A stretch of 64,000 nt of DNA, from NCBI RefSeq assembly GCF_034314165.1, contig NZ_JAVIWK010000001.1, forward strand, positions 1,503,001 to 1,567,000. The letters run 5' to 3'. Positions 54,168 to 63,566 of this stretch are shown here, in pieces. A program made the position numbers and the translations under genes. Below the pieces are notes generated by a model, which was given only the letters and a program-made list of their open reading frames with translations, was not told the DNA's origin and ran no database searches. Each line of letters starts with the position of its first letter. The first letter of the stretch is position 1. This DNA is from Pseudomonas sp. Bout1. Its GTDB lineage: Bacteria > Pseudomonadota > Gammaproteobacteria > Pseudomonadales > Pseudomonadaceae.

Positions 54168-54872
54168 ATGAGTGACAAGCCCGGATACCGGCGCCCGCAA
54201 GCGGGTACTCAGCCTGATTACCTGCACCCGGCCTACCAGTCGACGAACCTGCGTTCGCCGTCCAAGCCGTTGGTGTTCCTGCCCCATTCCCTGTCGGAAA
54301 TCACCGGCCCGACCATCGGCGCCGAGCGCATCAACGAGAAGGACAGCGACCTGACCGCCCAGCATGAAGGCGAGCCCCAGGGCGAACGCATCATCATTCA
54401 CGGGCGTGTGCTGGATGAAAACGGCTCGCCCGTTCCCGGCATCCTCGTGGAAATCTGGCAGGCCAACGCTGCCGGCCGCTACAACCACACGCGCGACCAG
54501 CACGACGCGCCACTGGACCCGAACTTCACCGGCACCGGGCGTACCGTCACCGACGCCGAGGGCTGGTACCAGTTCCAGACCATCAAGCCCGGCGCCTACC
54601 CGTGGGGCAACCACCACAATGCCTGGCGCCCGGCGCACATTCACTTCTCGCTGTTCGGCCCCAGTGTGCTGACGCGATTGGTGACTCAGATGTACTTCCC
54701 CGGTGACCCGCTGCTGGCCTATGACCCGATCTACAACTGCGTCCCGGACACGTCCGCCAAGGAACGCCTGATCGCCTCGTTCGATCTGGAAAAAACCATT
54801 CCGCAGTATGCCCTCGGCTACCGCTGGGACATCGTCCTGCGCGGCCGCGACGCCACGCCGATGGAGAAATGA
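54168..54872 (+). CDS. pcaH: Protocatechuate 3,4-dioxygenase beta subunit
   Basis: A 234-residue subunit carrying the non-heme Fe(III) of the intradiol ring-opening enzyme. The iron ligands are visible: Tyr in GRYNHTRD, Tyr in GAYPWGNHH, and the two His in PAHIHFSLFG. With PcaG it converts protocatechuate and O2 to 3-carboxy-cis,cis-muconate. I chose the ATG of MSDKPGYRR with AAAGAGGA upstream; the next gene, pcaG, starts one base after its stop. Confidence 0.97.
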   Translation: MSDKPGYRRPQAGTQPDYLHPAYQSTNLRSPSKPLVFLPHSLSEITGPTIGAERINEKDSDLTAQHEGEPQGERIIIHGRVLDENGSPVPGILVEIWQANAAGRYNHTRDQHDAPLDPNFTGTGRTVTDAEGWYQFQTIKPGAYPWGNHHNAWRPAHIHFSLFGPSVLTRLVTQMYFPGDPLLAYDPIYNCVPDTSAKERLIASFDLEKTIPQYALGYRWDIVLRGRDATPMEK

Positions 54873-54873
54873 G

Positions 54874-55440
54874 ATGAGCCTCAACGCGACGACTTCCCAC
54901 ACCGTAGGGCCGTATTACCACATCGGCCTCACCTGGCTGAACCGCGAAGACCTGACCGTCGCCGCCACCCTCGGCGAGCGCGTGGCGATCACCGGCCGGG
55001 TGGTGGATGGCAACGGTGATGTGGTCAACGACGCCATGCTGGAAGTCTGGCAGGCCAATGCGGCCGGCAAGTACGACCATCCTGAAGATGAGCAGGACAA
55101 ACCGGTGGACCCGAACTTTGAAGGTTTTGGCCGGGTGCCGGTGGATGCCGAAGGGCGTTTTCGCTTTACCACGATCAAGCCGGGCAGTGTGCCGGGGTTG
55201 AAGGGCACCACCCAGGCGCCGCACCTGGTGGTGCTGGTGTTTGCCCGAGGGCTGGTGAAGCACCTGCTGACGCGGATTTATTTTGACGGTGAGGCGGCGA
55301 ATGGGGATGACGCGCTGCTGGCGTGTGTACCGCAGGAGCGGCGGCGCACGTTGATCGCCAAGGCGGATGCAGCGGGTGTGTATCAGTGGAATGTGATTTT
55401 GCAGGGCACAGACGAGGAGACGGTGTTCTTCGATTATTGA
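54874..55440 (+). CDS. pcaG: Protocatechuate 3,4-dioxygenase alpha subunit
   Basis: A 188-residue subunit with the same fold as PcaH but without the iron ligands; it completes the active-site pocket (TSHTVGPYYHIGL, VWQANAAGKYDHPEDEQ, KGTTQAPHLVVLVFARGL). Length as in P. putida PcaG. Immediately follows pcaH. Confidence 0.96.
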   Translation: MSLNATTSHTVGPYYHIGLTWLNREDLTVAATLGERVAITGRVVDGNGDVVNDAMLEVWQANAAGKYDHPEDEQDKPVDPNFEGFGRVPVDAEGRFRFTTIKPGSVPGLKGTTQAPHLVVLVFARGLVKHLLTRIYFDGEAANGDDALLACVPQERRRTLIAKADAAGVYQWNVILQGTDEETVFFDY

Positions 55441-55455
55441 GTTGGCTGCGGATTT

Positions 55456-55521
55456 ATCGCAGGCAAGCCAGCTCCCACAGGGGAATGCATTCCAAATGTG
55501 GGAGCCGGGCTTGCCCGCGAT
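55456..55521. repeat. REP doublet between pcaG and pcaT
   Basis: Arms 55456-55479 and 55497-55521, of the mixed CCTGC/CCCGC type also seen at 38989-39070. It falls inside the pca cluster, dividing pcaIJFHG from pcaTBDC. Confidence 0.9.
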
Positions 55522-55620
55522 GAGGCCGGCCCAGGCAACAAATATCCAAAAGTCTGCTTGCGGAACAGGGTTGTTGCAAAGTATGTCTAGGCTATAACCG
55601 TTCCCATTGAGTGAAAAACC

Positions 55621-56916
55621 ATGACAACAAAAACCAGTCACTACACCGGAGAAGAACGCAGCAAAAGGATCTTTGCGATTGTCGGTGCCTCCTCCGGCAA
55701 CCTTGTCGAATGGTTCGACTTCTACGTCTATGCCTTCTGCGCCATCTACTTCGCCCCGGCGTTTTTCCCGTCGGAAAACCCCACCGTGCAACTCTTGAAT
55801 ACCGCTGGCGTGTTCGCCGCCGGCTTCCTGATGCGCCCTATCGGCGGCTGGCTGTTCGGCCGGGTGGCGGATAAACACGGACGCAAGAATTCCATGATGA
55901 TCTCGGTGCTGATGATGTGCGCCGGCTCCCTGGTCATCGCCTTTTTGCCCACCTATAAAGATATCGGCGCCTGGGCCCCGGCCTTGCTGCTGGTCGCCCG
56001 GCTGTTCCAGGGCCTGTCGGTAGGTGGCGAATACGGCACCACCGCCACCTACATGAGTGAAGTCGCGCTCAAGGGCCAGCGCGGCTTCTTCGCCTCGTTC
56101 CAGTACGTGACCCTGATCGGCGGGCAACTGCTGGCGGTGTTGGTGGTGGTGATCCTGCAACAGATCCTCACCGAAGACGAATTGCGCGCCTGGGGCTGGC
56201 GGATTCCGTTTGTGATCGGCGCCATTGCGGCAGTGATCTCGCTGTTGCTGCGCCGCACCCTGAAAGAAACCACCAGCAAGGAAATGCGTGAGGACAAGGA
56301 CGCCGGCAGCATTGCCGCGCTGTTCCGCGATCACAAGGCGGCGTTTATCACCGTACTCGGCTATACCGCCGGCGGCTCGCTGATTTTCTACACGTTCACC
56401 ACCTACATGCAGAAGTACCTGGTGAACACCGCCGGGATGCACGCCAAGACCGCCAGCTACATCATGACCGGCGCGCTGTTCTTCTACATGTGCATGCAGC
56501 CGCTGTTCGGCATGCTGGCGGACAAGATTGGCCGCCGTAACTCGATGCTGTGGTTCGGCGCCCTGGGCACGCTGTGCACGGTGCCGATCCTGCTCACCCT
56601 GAAAACCGTCAGTAGCCCGTTCCTGGCCTTTGTGTTGATCACCCTGGCGCTGGCCATCGTGAGCTTCTACACCTCCATCAGCGGCCTGGTGAAGGCCGAA
56701 ATGTTCCCGCCACAAGTGCGCGCACTGGGCGTGGGCCTGGCGTATGCGGTGGCGAACGCGATCTTCGGTGGTTCAGCGGAGTATGTGGCCTTGGGTCTCA
56801 AGTCCATGGGCATGGAAAACACCTTTTACTGGTACGTCACGGCGATGATGGCGGTGGCGTTTCTGTTCAGCTTGCGCCTGCCCAAAGAGGCGGCGTACTT
56901 GCACCACGATCTGTAA
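55621..56916 (+). CDS. pcaT: MFS dicarboxylate/3-oxoadipate transporter PcaT
   Basis: A 431-residue metabolite:H+ symporter. [14 protein letters not shown] in helix 1 and [13 protein letters not shown] in loop 2-3 are those of KgtP/PcaT. In P. putida PcaT imports 3-oxoadipate; position next to pcaB supports this. Twelve helices expected. Confidence 0.88.
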   Translation: MTTKTSHYTGEERSKRIFAIVGASSGNLVEWFDFYVYAFCAIYFAPAFFPSENPTVQLLNTAGVFAAGFLMRPIGGWLFGRVADKHGRKNSMMISVLMMCAGSLVIAFLPTYKDIGAWAPALLLVARLFQGLSVGGEYGTTATYMSEVALKGQRGFFASFQYVTLIGGQLLAVLVVVILQQILTEDELRAWGWRIPFVIGAIAAVISLLLRRTLKETTSKEMREDKDAGSIAALFRDHKAAFITVLGYTAGGSLIFYTFTTYMQKYLVNTAGMHAKTASYIMTGALFFYMCMQPLFGMLADKIGRRNSMLWFGALGTLCTVPILLTLKTVSSPFLAFVLITLALAIVSFYTSISGLVKAEMFPPQVRALGVGLAYAVANAIFGGSAEYVALGLKSMGMENTFYWYVTAMMAVAFLFSLRLPKEAAYLHHDL

Positions 56917-56965
56917 CCGGCTGGCGCATGCCCGTTGCCGGGTATGCGCCACCTAGGGATGTGTT

Positions 56966-58330
56966 ATGACGATGCGCACGAGCAACCAACTGTTCGACGC
57001 CTATTTCACCGCCAACAGCATGGCCGAAGTGTTCTGCGACCAAGGGCGCTTGCAGGGCATGCTGGATTTCGAAGCCGCGCTGGCCCGGGCCGAGGCCCAG
57101 GTCGGGTTGATCCCGCAAGCGGCCGTCGCGCCGATTGCCCAGGCTTGCCTCGCTTCCCTCTACGATGTCGATGCCCTCGGCGAGGCGATTGCCACGGCGG
57201 GCAACTCGGCGATTCCGTTGGTCAAGGCCCTCGGCAAGTTGATCGCCAGCGAAGATGCCGGCGCGGAACGTTATGTGCATTTGGGTGCTACCAGCCAGGA
57301 TGTGATGGACACTGGCCTGGTGCTGCAACTGCGCAGCGCGGTCGAGCTGATCGAGCATGATTTGGCGCGCCTGGGCGGTATCCTTGCCGCACAGGCGCAG
57401 CGATATGCAACTACTCCATTGGCTGGCCGCACCTGGCTGCAGCATGCAACGCCGGTCACGCTGGGCATGAAGATCGCCGGCTGGCTCGGCGCAGTCACTC
57501 GCAATCGCCAGCGCCTGGGCGAACTCAAGCCGCGGTTGCTGGTGCTGCAATTTGGTGGTGCGTCCGGCACCCTGGCGGCCCTGGGCGAACAGGCGATGCC
57601 GGTGGCGCAAGCGCTGGCCGCCGAGTTGCAACTGGGCCTGCCGGAGCAACCCTGGCACACCCAGCGCGACCGCCTGGTGGAGTTTGCCTCGCTACTCGGC
57701 CTGATCGCCGGCAGCCTTGGCAAACTGGGCCGCGACATCAGCCTGCTGATGCAGACTGAAGCGGCGGAAGTCTTCGAGCCGTCGGCCCCCGGCAAAGGCG
57801 GCTCCTCGACCATGCCCCACAAGCGCAACCCGGTGGGCGCCGCCGTGCTGATCAGTGCCGCAACCCGCGTGCCGGGCCTGGTGGCCACGATGTTCAGCGC
57901 CATGCCCCAGGAGCACGAACGCAGCCTGGGCCTGTGGCACGCCGAATGGGAAACCTTGCCAGAGATTTGCCGGCTGGTGTCCGGTGCGTTGCACCAGGCG
58001 CTACTGGTGAGTGAAGGGCTGGAAGTCGACCGCGAGCGCATGGCGCAGAATCTCGACTTGACCCAGGGCCTGGTACTGGCCGAGGCGGTCAGCATCGTCC
58101 TCGCCCAACGCCTGGGCCGCGAAACCGCGCACCATCTGCTGGAACAATGCTGCAAGCGTGCCGTCTCCGAGCACCGTCACCTGCGGGTGGTGCTGGGCGA
58201 TGAACCGCAAGTAACCGCCGAGCTTTCGGCCGCCGAACTGGACCGCCTGCTGGACCCGGCGCACTACCTCGGCCAGGCGCAAACCTGGGTTACCCGAGCC
58301 GTGGCCGAACATTTTGCTTTGACTGCCTGA
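56966..58330 (+). CDS. pcaB: 3-Carboxy-cis,cis-muconate cycloisomerase
   Basis: A 454-residue member of the fumarase/aspartase superfamily with the signature GKGGSSTMPHKRNP, and GATSQDVMDT as the substrate loop. It lactonises 3-carboxymuconate to 4-carboxymuconolactone. Eleven bases before pcaD. Confidence 0.96.
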   Translation: MTMRTSNQLFDAYFTANSMAEVFCDQGRLQGMLDFEAALARAEAQVGLIPQAAVAPIAQACLASLYDVDALGEAIATAGNSAIPLVKALGKLIASEDAGAERYVHLGATSQDVMDTGLVLQLRSAVELIEHDLARLGGILAAQAQRYATTPLAGRTWLQHATPVTLGMKIAGWLGAVTRNRQRLGELKPRLLVLQFGGASGTLAALGEQAMPVAQALAAELQLGLPEQPWHTQRDRLVEFASLLGLIAGSLGKLGRDISLLMQTEAAEVFEPSAPGKGGSSTMPHKRNPVGAAVLISAATRVPGLVATMFSAMPQEHERSLGLWHAEWETLPEICRLVSGALHQALLVSEGLEVDRERMAQNLDLTQGLVLAEAVSIVLAQRLGRETAHHLLEQCCKRAVSEHRHLRVVLGDEPQVTAELSAAELDRLLDPAHYLGQAQTWVTRAVAEHFALTA

Positions 58331-58340
58331 GGAGGCTGCT

Positions 58341-59132
58341 GTGGGATTTGTACAACTCGCCGATGGCGAACTGAACTACCAACTCGATGGCCCCGAAGAC
58401 GCACCAGTGTTGGTGCTGTCCAACTCCCTGGGCACCGACCTGCACATGTGGGACAGCCAGATCGAGGCGTTCACGCAACACTTTCGGGTACTGCGTTTTG
58501 ATACCCGTGGCCACGGCAAATCCCTGGTTACCGAAGGCCCCTACAGCATCGAGCAATTGGGCGGTGACGTGTTGGCGTTGCTGGATGCTTTGCGGGTCGA
58601 ACGTGCGCATTTCTGCGGGCTGTCCATGGGCGGCCTGATCGGTCAGTGGCTGGGGATCCATGCGGGTGAGCGTTTGCTCCGGCTGGTGGTATGCAACACA
58701 GCAGCGAAAATCGGCACGCCCGATATCTGGAATCCACGGATCGAGATGGTCCTGCGCGATGGGGCGGCAGCGATGGTTGCCCTGCGTGACGCGTCGATCG
58801 CACGCTGGTTCACCGCCGACTTTGCCGAGGCACATCCTGACCAGGCCAAGCTAATCACCGACATGCTGGCAGCAACCAACCCCGAAGGTTATGCCGCAAA
58901 TTGCGCGGCCGTGCGCGATGCGGATTTGCGTGAGCAACTGTCGTCCATCAAGGTGCCGACCCTGGTGATTGCCGGCAGCGAAGATGCAGTCACGCCGCCT
59001 TCCGGTGGGCACTTTATCCAGGAACACGTGAAGGGCGCCGAGTACGCCGAGTTCTACGCCGCGCACCTGTCCAACGTGCAAGCCGGTGCGGTGTTCAGCG
59101 ACCGTGTGCTGGAATTTCTGCTATCGCGCTGA
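58341..59132 (+). CDS. pcaD: 3-Oxoadipate enol-lactone hydrolase
   Basis: A 263-residue alpha/beta hydrolase; nucleophile Ser in HFCGLSMGGLIG, oxyanion region LSNSLGTDLHMWD, Asp in VIAGSEDAVTPP and His in YAAHLSNVQ. It opens the enol-lactone to 3-oxoadipate. GTG start behind GAGGAGG. Confidence 0.95.
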   Translation: MGFVQLADGELNYQLDGPEDAPVLVLSNSLGTDLHMWDSQIEAFTQHFRVLRFDTRGHGKSLVTEGPYSIEQLGGDVLALLDALRVERAHFCGLSMGGLIGQWLGIHAGERLLRLVVCNTAAKIGTPDIWNPRIEMVLRDGAAAMVALRDASIARWFTADFAEAHPDQAKLITDMLAATNPEGYAANCAAVRDADLREQLSSIKVPTLVIAGSEDAVTPPSGGHFIQEHVKGAEYAEFYAAHLSNVQAGAVFSDRVLEFLLSR

Positions 59133-59144
59133 GTATCGCTGAAC

Positions 59145-59282
59145 CCTGTGGCGAGGGAGCTTGCTCCCGTTGGGCTGCGTAGCAGCCCCTGAGCAGCCGC
59201 AACCCAACTATTTGTAAAACCCTGCAGCGGCCTCACTGGGGTCGCTGCGCGACCCAACGGGAGCAAGCTCCCTCGCCACAGG
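59145..59282. repeat. 30-base inverted repeat between pcaD and pcaC
   Basis: Arms 59145-59174 and 59253-59282 are exact reverse complements (CCTGTGGCGAGGGAGCTTGC...), with smaller palindromes (GGGCTGCGTAGCAGCCC and GGGTCGCTGCGCGACCC) inside. A third REP class, sitting between two genes of one pathway. Confidence 0.9.
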
Positions 59283-59319
59283 TATGTGCCTGTCGTCACC
59301 GTTGCATGAGGAGCGTTTT

Positions 59320-59712
59320 GTGGACGAGAAACAACGTTATGCCGACGGCCTGCAAGTGCGCCGCGAAGTGCTGGGCGATGCCCACGTCGACCGCAGCCTC
59401 AACGCCCTGACCGAGTTCAACAGCGAGTTCCAGGAAATGATCACCCGCCACGCCTGGGGTGATATCTGGACCCGCCCGGGGCTGCCGCGGCATACCCGCA
59501 GCCTGATCACCATCGCCATGCTCATCGGCATGAACCGCAGCGAAGAGCTGAAGCTGCACCTGCGCGCCGCCGCGAGCAACGGTGTGACCCGCGCCGAGAT
59601 CAAGGAAGTGCTGATGCAGAGCGCGATCTATTGCGGCATTCCGGCGGCGAATGCGACGTTTCACTTGGCCGAGTCGGTGTGGGATGAGTTGGGGGTAGAG
59701 TCGCGCGCCTAG
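59320..59712 (+). CDS. pcaC: 4-Carboxymuconolactone decarboxylase
   Basis: A 130-residue AhpD-fold enzyme that removes CO2 from 4-carboxymuconolactone to give the enol-lactone. Family pattern RYADGLQVRREVLGDAHVDRS, TRSLITIAMLIGMNRSEELKLH, EVLMQSAIYCGIPAA. GTG start chosen with TGAGGAG upstream, giving the usual length. Confidence 0.95.
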   Translation: MDEKQRYADGLQVRREVLGDAHVDRSLNALTEFNSEFQEMITRHAWGDIWTRPGLPRHTRSLITIAMLIGMNRSEELKLHLRAAASNGVTRAEIKEVLMQSAIYCGIPAANATFHLAESVWDELGVESRA

Positions 59713-60608
59713 TGCGAGTCAGCGTCCCATACCCAATTCCACACGCCGGGCAGATGCACGACTTCGTCGGCGCTTTTTACCGTGCGGGCCATGGCGGCTC
59801 GCTGCAAGGTTGCCCGGTCGGTGTAGAAAGGCTGTGTGGCGAGGGGCACGCCATTGATATGGGCGCTGTCCAGCAGGATTTGCAGGTATTCCTTCAAGTG
59901 CCAGGCGGTGTAGCGGTTGATATCGTGGAAGGTCACCACCACCGGGATCACGCCGTCCACCGTCGGTAATTCACCCCGCGCAATGCGCTCGCGCACCACC
60001 GACAGTTGGCGGATCAGGTTTTCTCGTCGTCGCGGGCTGCCATTGAACACCCAGATCACCCCATCGTTTGCACTCAGGTCGGTGAGCAGCACATGCATGC
60101 CATGCTGTTGATAGGCGGCGAAGGTGCGCTTGTCGTAGTTCCAGAACGGTGGACGTACCAGCGTGGGCGGTTGGCCAGTGATGGATTGGAGTGTCGACGA
60201 ACCCAGGCTGAGGTAGTGCTCCAGTTCAACCGGATTTTGCGAGCGATGATTACTGTGCCACGGAGTCGCGGTATGGAAACCCAGGATATGACCGGCCGCG
60301 TATTCGCGCTCCATGGTCTTGTAGCCACGCGGGTTGCCGCCAGAGCGGGGCGCCTCGGTCTGCAGGAAGAACACTGCCTTGATCCCCGGTTGTATCGGGT
60401 TTTTCGCCAGGTCCGCCATTACCGAACGGCTGGGGTTCATAAAACCCGATGCGCTGGGGCCATCATCGAAGGTCAGTAAAAAACGGATCGGCGCTTCGGT
60501 TTGCAGGCGTTGTTCGGTTTGCGGTGTGAGCGCCAAGGGCGGGCCGATGCAGCCGCTGAGCGTCAGGGCCAGGGCCAATACGGCCGATACGGTGGCGAAG
60601 TGTTTCAT
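59709..60608 (-). CDS. Polysaccharide deacetylase-family lipoprotein
   Basis: A 299-residue NodB-fold protein with signal peptide and lipobox LTLSGCIG. Metal/catalytic motifs: FLLTFDDGPSASGF (Asp pair), GFHTATPWHSNH (His ligands) and RPPFWNYDKRT. It likely deacetylates an N-acetyl or O-acetyl polysaccharide at the periplasmic face. The start is the ATG of MKHFATVSA. Four bases overlap with the end of pcaC. Confidence 0.87.
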   Translation of the reverse strand: MKHFATVSAVLALALTLSGCIGPPLALTPQTEQRLQTEAPIRFLLTFDDGPSASGFMNPSRSVMADLAKNPIQPGIKAVFFLQTEAPRSGGNPRGYKTMEREYAAGHILGFHTATPWHSNHRSQNPVELEHYLSLGSSTLQSITGQPPTLVRPPFWNYDKRTFAAYQQHGMHVLLTDLSANDGVIWVFNGSPRRRENLIRQLSVVRERIARGELPTVDGVIPVVVTFHDINRYTAWHLKEYLQILLDSAHINGVPLATQPFYTDRATLQRAAMARTVKSADEVVHLPGVWNWVWDADSH

Positions 60609-60686
60609 GGCGGACTCGAAAGACGTTGGCTGCGGGGTCGGGTCATCCATGACACGCGCGCACCATACAGCAAGTCTGTCGAGGCT

Positions 60687-61937
60687 TTACAGCAGGCTTA
60701 TCGGGTAACTGACGATCAACCGGTTTTCATCAAACTCGTTGTTGCTGTAGTCCCTGCGCATGCTGGAGTTGCGCCAGCGCAGATTGAGATCCTTCAGCGT
60801 TCCGCTCTGTACCACGTAGGCCACTTCGCTTTCCCGTCCCCATTCCCTGCCATCGGTCACGGTGCCGCTGTGTACGTTGCTGCCGCTGATATAGCGGTTC
60901 ATCAACGTCAGGCCCGCAATACCCAGGGCGGCAAAGTTGTAGTCATGGCGTACCTGCCAGGATTTTTCCCGGGCGTTGTCGTAGCTGGCGTTGTAGCTGT
61001 CGTTGGCCAGGGTACCGCCGCTGGTGCCATTGACGCGCATCCAGGCGCTCTTGCCTGTGAGCTTTTGCAGGCCGAGGTAGAAGGTGTTACCGCCGTACCG
61101 GGCCGAGAACAGTCCGGACCAGGTCTTGTTGTCGAGGTCTCCGGCGCGGGCGCTGCCGTCGTCCTTGCCATAGAAGAATCCAAGGTTGGCGCCCAGCGTC
61201 CAGTCGCCCACAGGCTGGCTGTGGATCAGGTTGAGGTATTGCTGGCTGTAGATGTCCTTGAGTTGGGCGTTCCACACGCCCACTTGGGTGTGTTTGTTGT
61301 TGAACGCATATTCGCCACCCTGGAAGTTGAACCGGTCGGAGGTGAACGCGGCTTTTCCGAACATCGACATGTCAGTCATGCTGCTGTCGTCCCGCGGGCT
61401 GTTGGCGCGGAACTGGCCGCCATAGAGGGTCAGGCCGGCGATTTCCCGGGAGGTGATTTGCCCGCCGCGCAGGGTTTGCGGCAAGGAGCGGCCATCGTCC
61501 GAACGCAGGATAGGCAGCACCGGCATCCATTCGCCGACCTTTACTTCGGTCTTGGAAATTCGCGCCTTGAACGCAACACCGAGGCGCCCGAAGTTATCGG
61601 CGGGCTCGCCATCACGGTCCAGCGGCAGGAGTTGGGTGCCGCCGGTACCGCGACCACCATCGAGCTTCTGCGCATACAAACCCAGTACGTCCATGCCGAA
61701 CCCGACGGTGCCTTGGGTAAAGCCGGACCTGGCGTCGAGAATGAAACTTTGGGTCCACTCCTGGGCGCCGCCCTGGGCCTTGGCCGGGTTGGTGTAGTTA
61801 CGGTTGAAGAAGAAGTTGCGCAGGTTGAGGTTGGCGCTGGCGTCTTCCAGGAAGCCGTGTTCTTCGGCGAGGACGGGAAAGGCGAGGCTGGCAACAGCGG
61901 CCGCCAGCAATAGCTGGCGCGGATGAACGATGCTCAT
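60687..61937 (-). CDS. OprD-family outer membrane porin
   Basis: A 416-residue 18-strand porin with signal peptide (SLAFPVLAEEH) and the OprD opening GFLEDASANLNLRNFFFNRNY; the 'basic ladder' region SRYxGN-like and RDD/DGRSLPQTLRGGQI loops are recognisable. OprD porins take up carboxylates or aromatic acids; next to the pca cluster an aromatic-acid role is attractive but the gene is on the other strand. Confidence 0.9.
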   Translation of the reverse strand: MSIVHPRQLLLAAAVASLAFPVLAEEHGFLEDASANLNLRNFFFNRNYTNPAKAQGGAQEWTQSFILDARSGFTQGTVGFGMDVLGLYAQKLDGGRGTGGTQLLPLDRDGEPADNFGRLGVAFKARISKTEVKVGEWMPVLPILRSDDGRSLPQTLRGGQITSREIAGLTLYGGQFRANSPRDDSSMTDMSMFGKAAFTSDRFNFQGGEYAFNNKHTQVGVWNAQLKDIYSQQYLNLIHSQPVGDWTLGANLGFFYGKDDGSARAGDLDNKTWSGLFSARYGGNTFYLGLQKLTGKSAWMRVNGTSGGTLANDSYNASYDNAREKSWQVRHDYNFAALGIAGLTLMNRYISGSNVHSGTVTDGREWGRESEVAYVVQSGTLKDLNLRWRNSSMRRDYSNNEFDENRLIVSYPISLL

Positions 61938-62060
61938 GGCGTTGGACCTGTTGTTATTGGGGTTATGCAGGTGCGGGCCATGGTGCGGGGCGGTATGGGG
62001 CGATGAAAGTGGGGGAGAGCGGGTTGTGGGCGATGATCGAACGTAAAGTCATGGGCATAA

Positions 62061-62096
62061 AAAAACCGCTTCCTGTGAGGGAAGCGGTTTCTTTTT
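62061..62096. terminator. Terminator of the ttgBC efflux operon
   Basis: Ten-base stem AAACCGCTTC/GAAGCGGTTT (62063-62072 with 62081-62090), with A and T runs outside, so usable from both directions; it follows the ttgC stop on the minus strand. Confidence 0.9.
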
Positions 62097-62108
62097 GCTA
62101 CGGCGTTA

Positions 62109-63566
62109 TCAGAACAACTTCAGCGCCGGTGCTTCTTCTTTCAACGGCTCGTTCTTCGCGGTCTGCTCGTTCCAGCCACCACCGAGGGCCTTGTACAGGT
62201 TGACCTCGCTGTTGAGTTGCGCCAGGCGGTCAGTGATCAGCGATTGCTGGGCACTGAACAGTTGGCGCTGGGCATCCAGGAACGTCAGGTTGCTGTCGAC
62301 ACCAATGCGGTAGCGACGCTCGGCCAGGCGGTAGTAATCCTGGTTGGCCGCGACGAAGCCACGTTGGGCGTCCAGTTGCTCCTTGTAGGTCTCACGTGCG
62401 GCAAGGCCGTCGGAGACTTCCTGGAAGCCGGTCTGGATCGCTTTCTCGTAGTTGGCGACGTTGATCTCTTTCTGGATTTTGGAGTAATCCAGGCTGGCGC
62501 GCAGGCTGCCGGCGTTGAAGATCGGGATGTTGATTTGCGGCGCGAACGACCAGGTACCCGAGCCGCCCTTGAACAGGCCGCCCAGGGTCGGGCTCGCGGT
62601 GCCGGCGCTGGCGGTCAGGGTGATGCTCGGGAAGAACGCAGCCCGTGCCGCACCGATGTTGGCGTTGGCCGCCTTGAGGTTGTACTCGGCTTGCAGGATG
62701 TCGGGACGACGTTGCAGCAGGTCCGACGGCAGGCCGGCCGGTACTTCGCTCAACAGGTTGTCAGCCAATGGCTGGCTGACGATGTTCGCCGGCAAGCCGG
62801 TGCCCAGCAGCAGGGTCAGGCTGTTTTCGTCCTGGGCCACCTGGCGGGTGTAACGCGCCAGTTGCACCCGGGCGTTTTCCACCGAGGTACGGGCCTGGCT
62901 CAGGTCCAGGGCCGACGCCACGCCAACTTCGTTGCTGCGCGAGGTGAGCTTGTAGCTCTGTTCGAACGCACCGAGGGTGTCCTGGGTGAGCTTGAGCAGT
63001 TCCTTGTCGGCCTGCCAGGTCAGGTAGGCGTTGGCCACGCTGGCCACCAGGCTGATCTGGGTGCTGCGGCGCGCTTCTTCGGTGGCGAAGTATTGTTGCA
63101 GCGCTTGCTCGCTCAGGCTGCGAACCCGGCCGAACAGGTCCAGCTCATAAGAGCTGATCCCGAGGCCAGCGGAGTATTGACTGGAGATGCCCGCTTCGCC
63201 GGTCTGTGACAGTTTGGCCGGGGTGCGCGAACGGCTGCCGCTACCTGTGGCCGAAATGGCAGGGAACAGGTCGGCACGCTGGATCTGATACTGCGCGGCA
63301 TACGCGTCGATATTCAGGGCCGCGACACGCAGGTCGCGGTTGTTCACCAATGCAGTCTGGATCAGCTGTTGCAGGGCAGGGTCATGGAAAAACTGCTTCC
63401 AGCCTTGCTCGGCAGCGGCCTGGCCCGGCGCCTGGGCCGACGAATACGCCGGCCCCTGCGGGAACTGCGCGGCTACCGGCGCTTCAGGGCGCTGGTAGTC
63501 CGGGATCAGCGAGCAGCCACTGAGCACGAATGCCGTGACGGCTAGGGAAAGTAGCGACTTGCTCAT
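62109..63566 (-). CDS. ttgC: RND efflux outer membrane channel TtgC/EmhC
   Basis: A 485-residue OprM-type lipoprotein (lipobox [17 protein letters not shown]), forming the trimeric outer-membrane tunnel for an RND pump. Both OEP repeats are present ([64 protein letters not shown]). Sequence is very near TtgC of P. putida and EmhC of P. fluorescens, pumps for solvents and antibiotics. Overlaps the ttgB stop by four bases (ATGA). Confidence 0.93.
   Translation of the reverse strand: MSKSLLSLAVTAFVLSGCSLIPDYQRPEAPVAAQFPQGPAYSSAQAPGQAAAEQGWKQFFHDPALQQLIQTALVNNRDLRVAALNIDAYAAQYQIQRADLFPAISATGSGSRSRTPAKLSQTGEAGISSQYSAGLGISSYELDLFGRVRSLSEQALQQYFATEEARRSTQISLVASVANAYLTWQADKELLKLTQDTLGAFEQSYKLTSRSNEVGVASALDLSQARTSVENARVQLARYTRQVAQDENSLTLLLGTGLPANIVSQPLADNLLSEVPAGLPSDLLQRRPDILQAEYNLKAANANIGAARAAFFPSITLTASAGTASPTLGGLFKGGSGTWSFAPQINIPIFNAGSLRASLDYSKIQKEINVANYEKAIQTGFQEVSDGLAARETYKEQLDAQRGFVAANQDYYRLAERRYRIGVDSNLTFLDAQRQLFSAQQSLITDRLAQLNSEVNLYKALGGGWNEQTAKNEPLKEEAPALKLF

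Noticed and set aside
54583..56715. 710-codon open frame on the minus strand
   Set aside because: Covers pcaH, pcaG and pcaT in antisense; those have clear catalytic motifs and a coherent operon.
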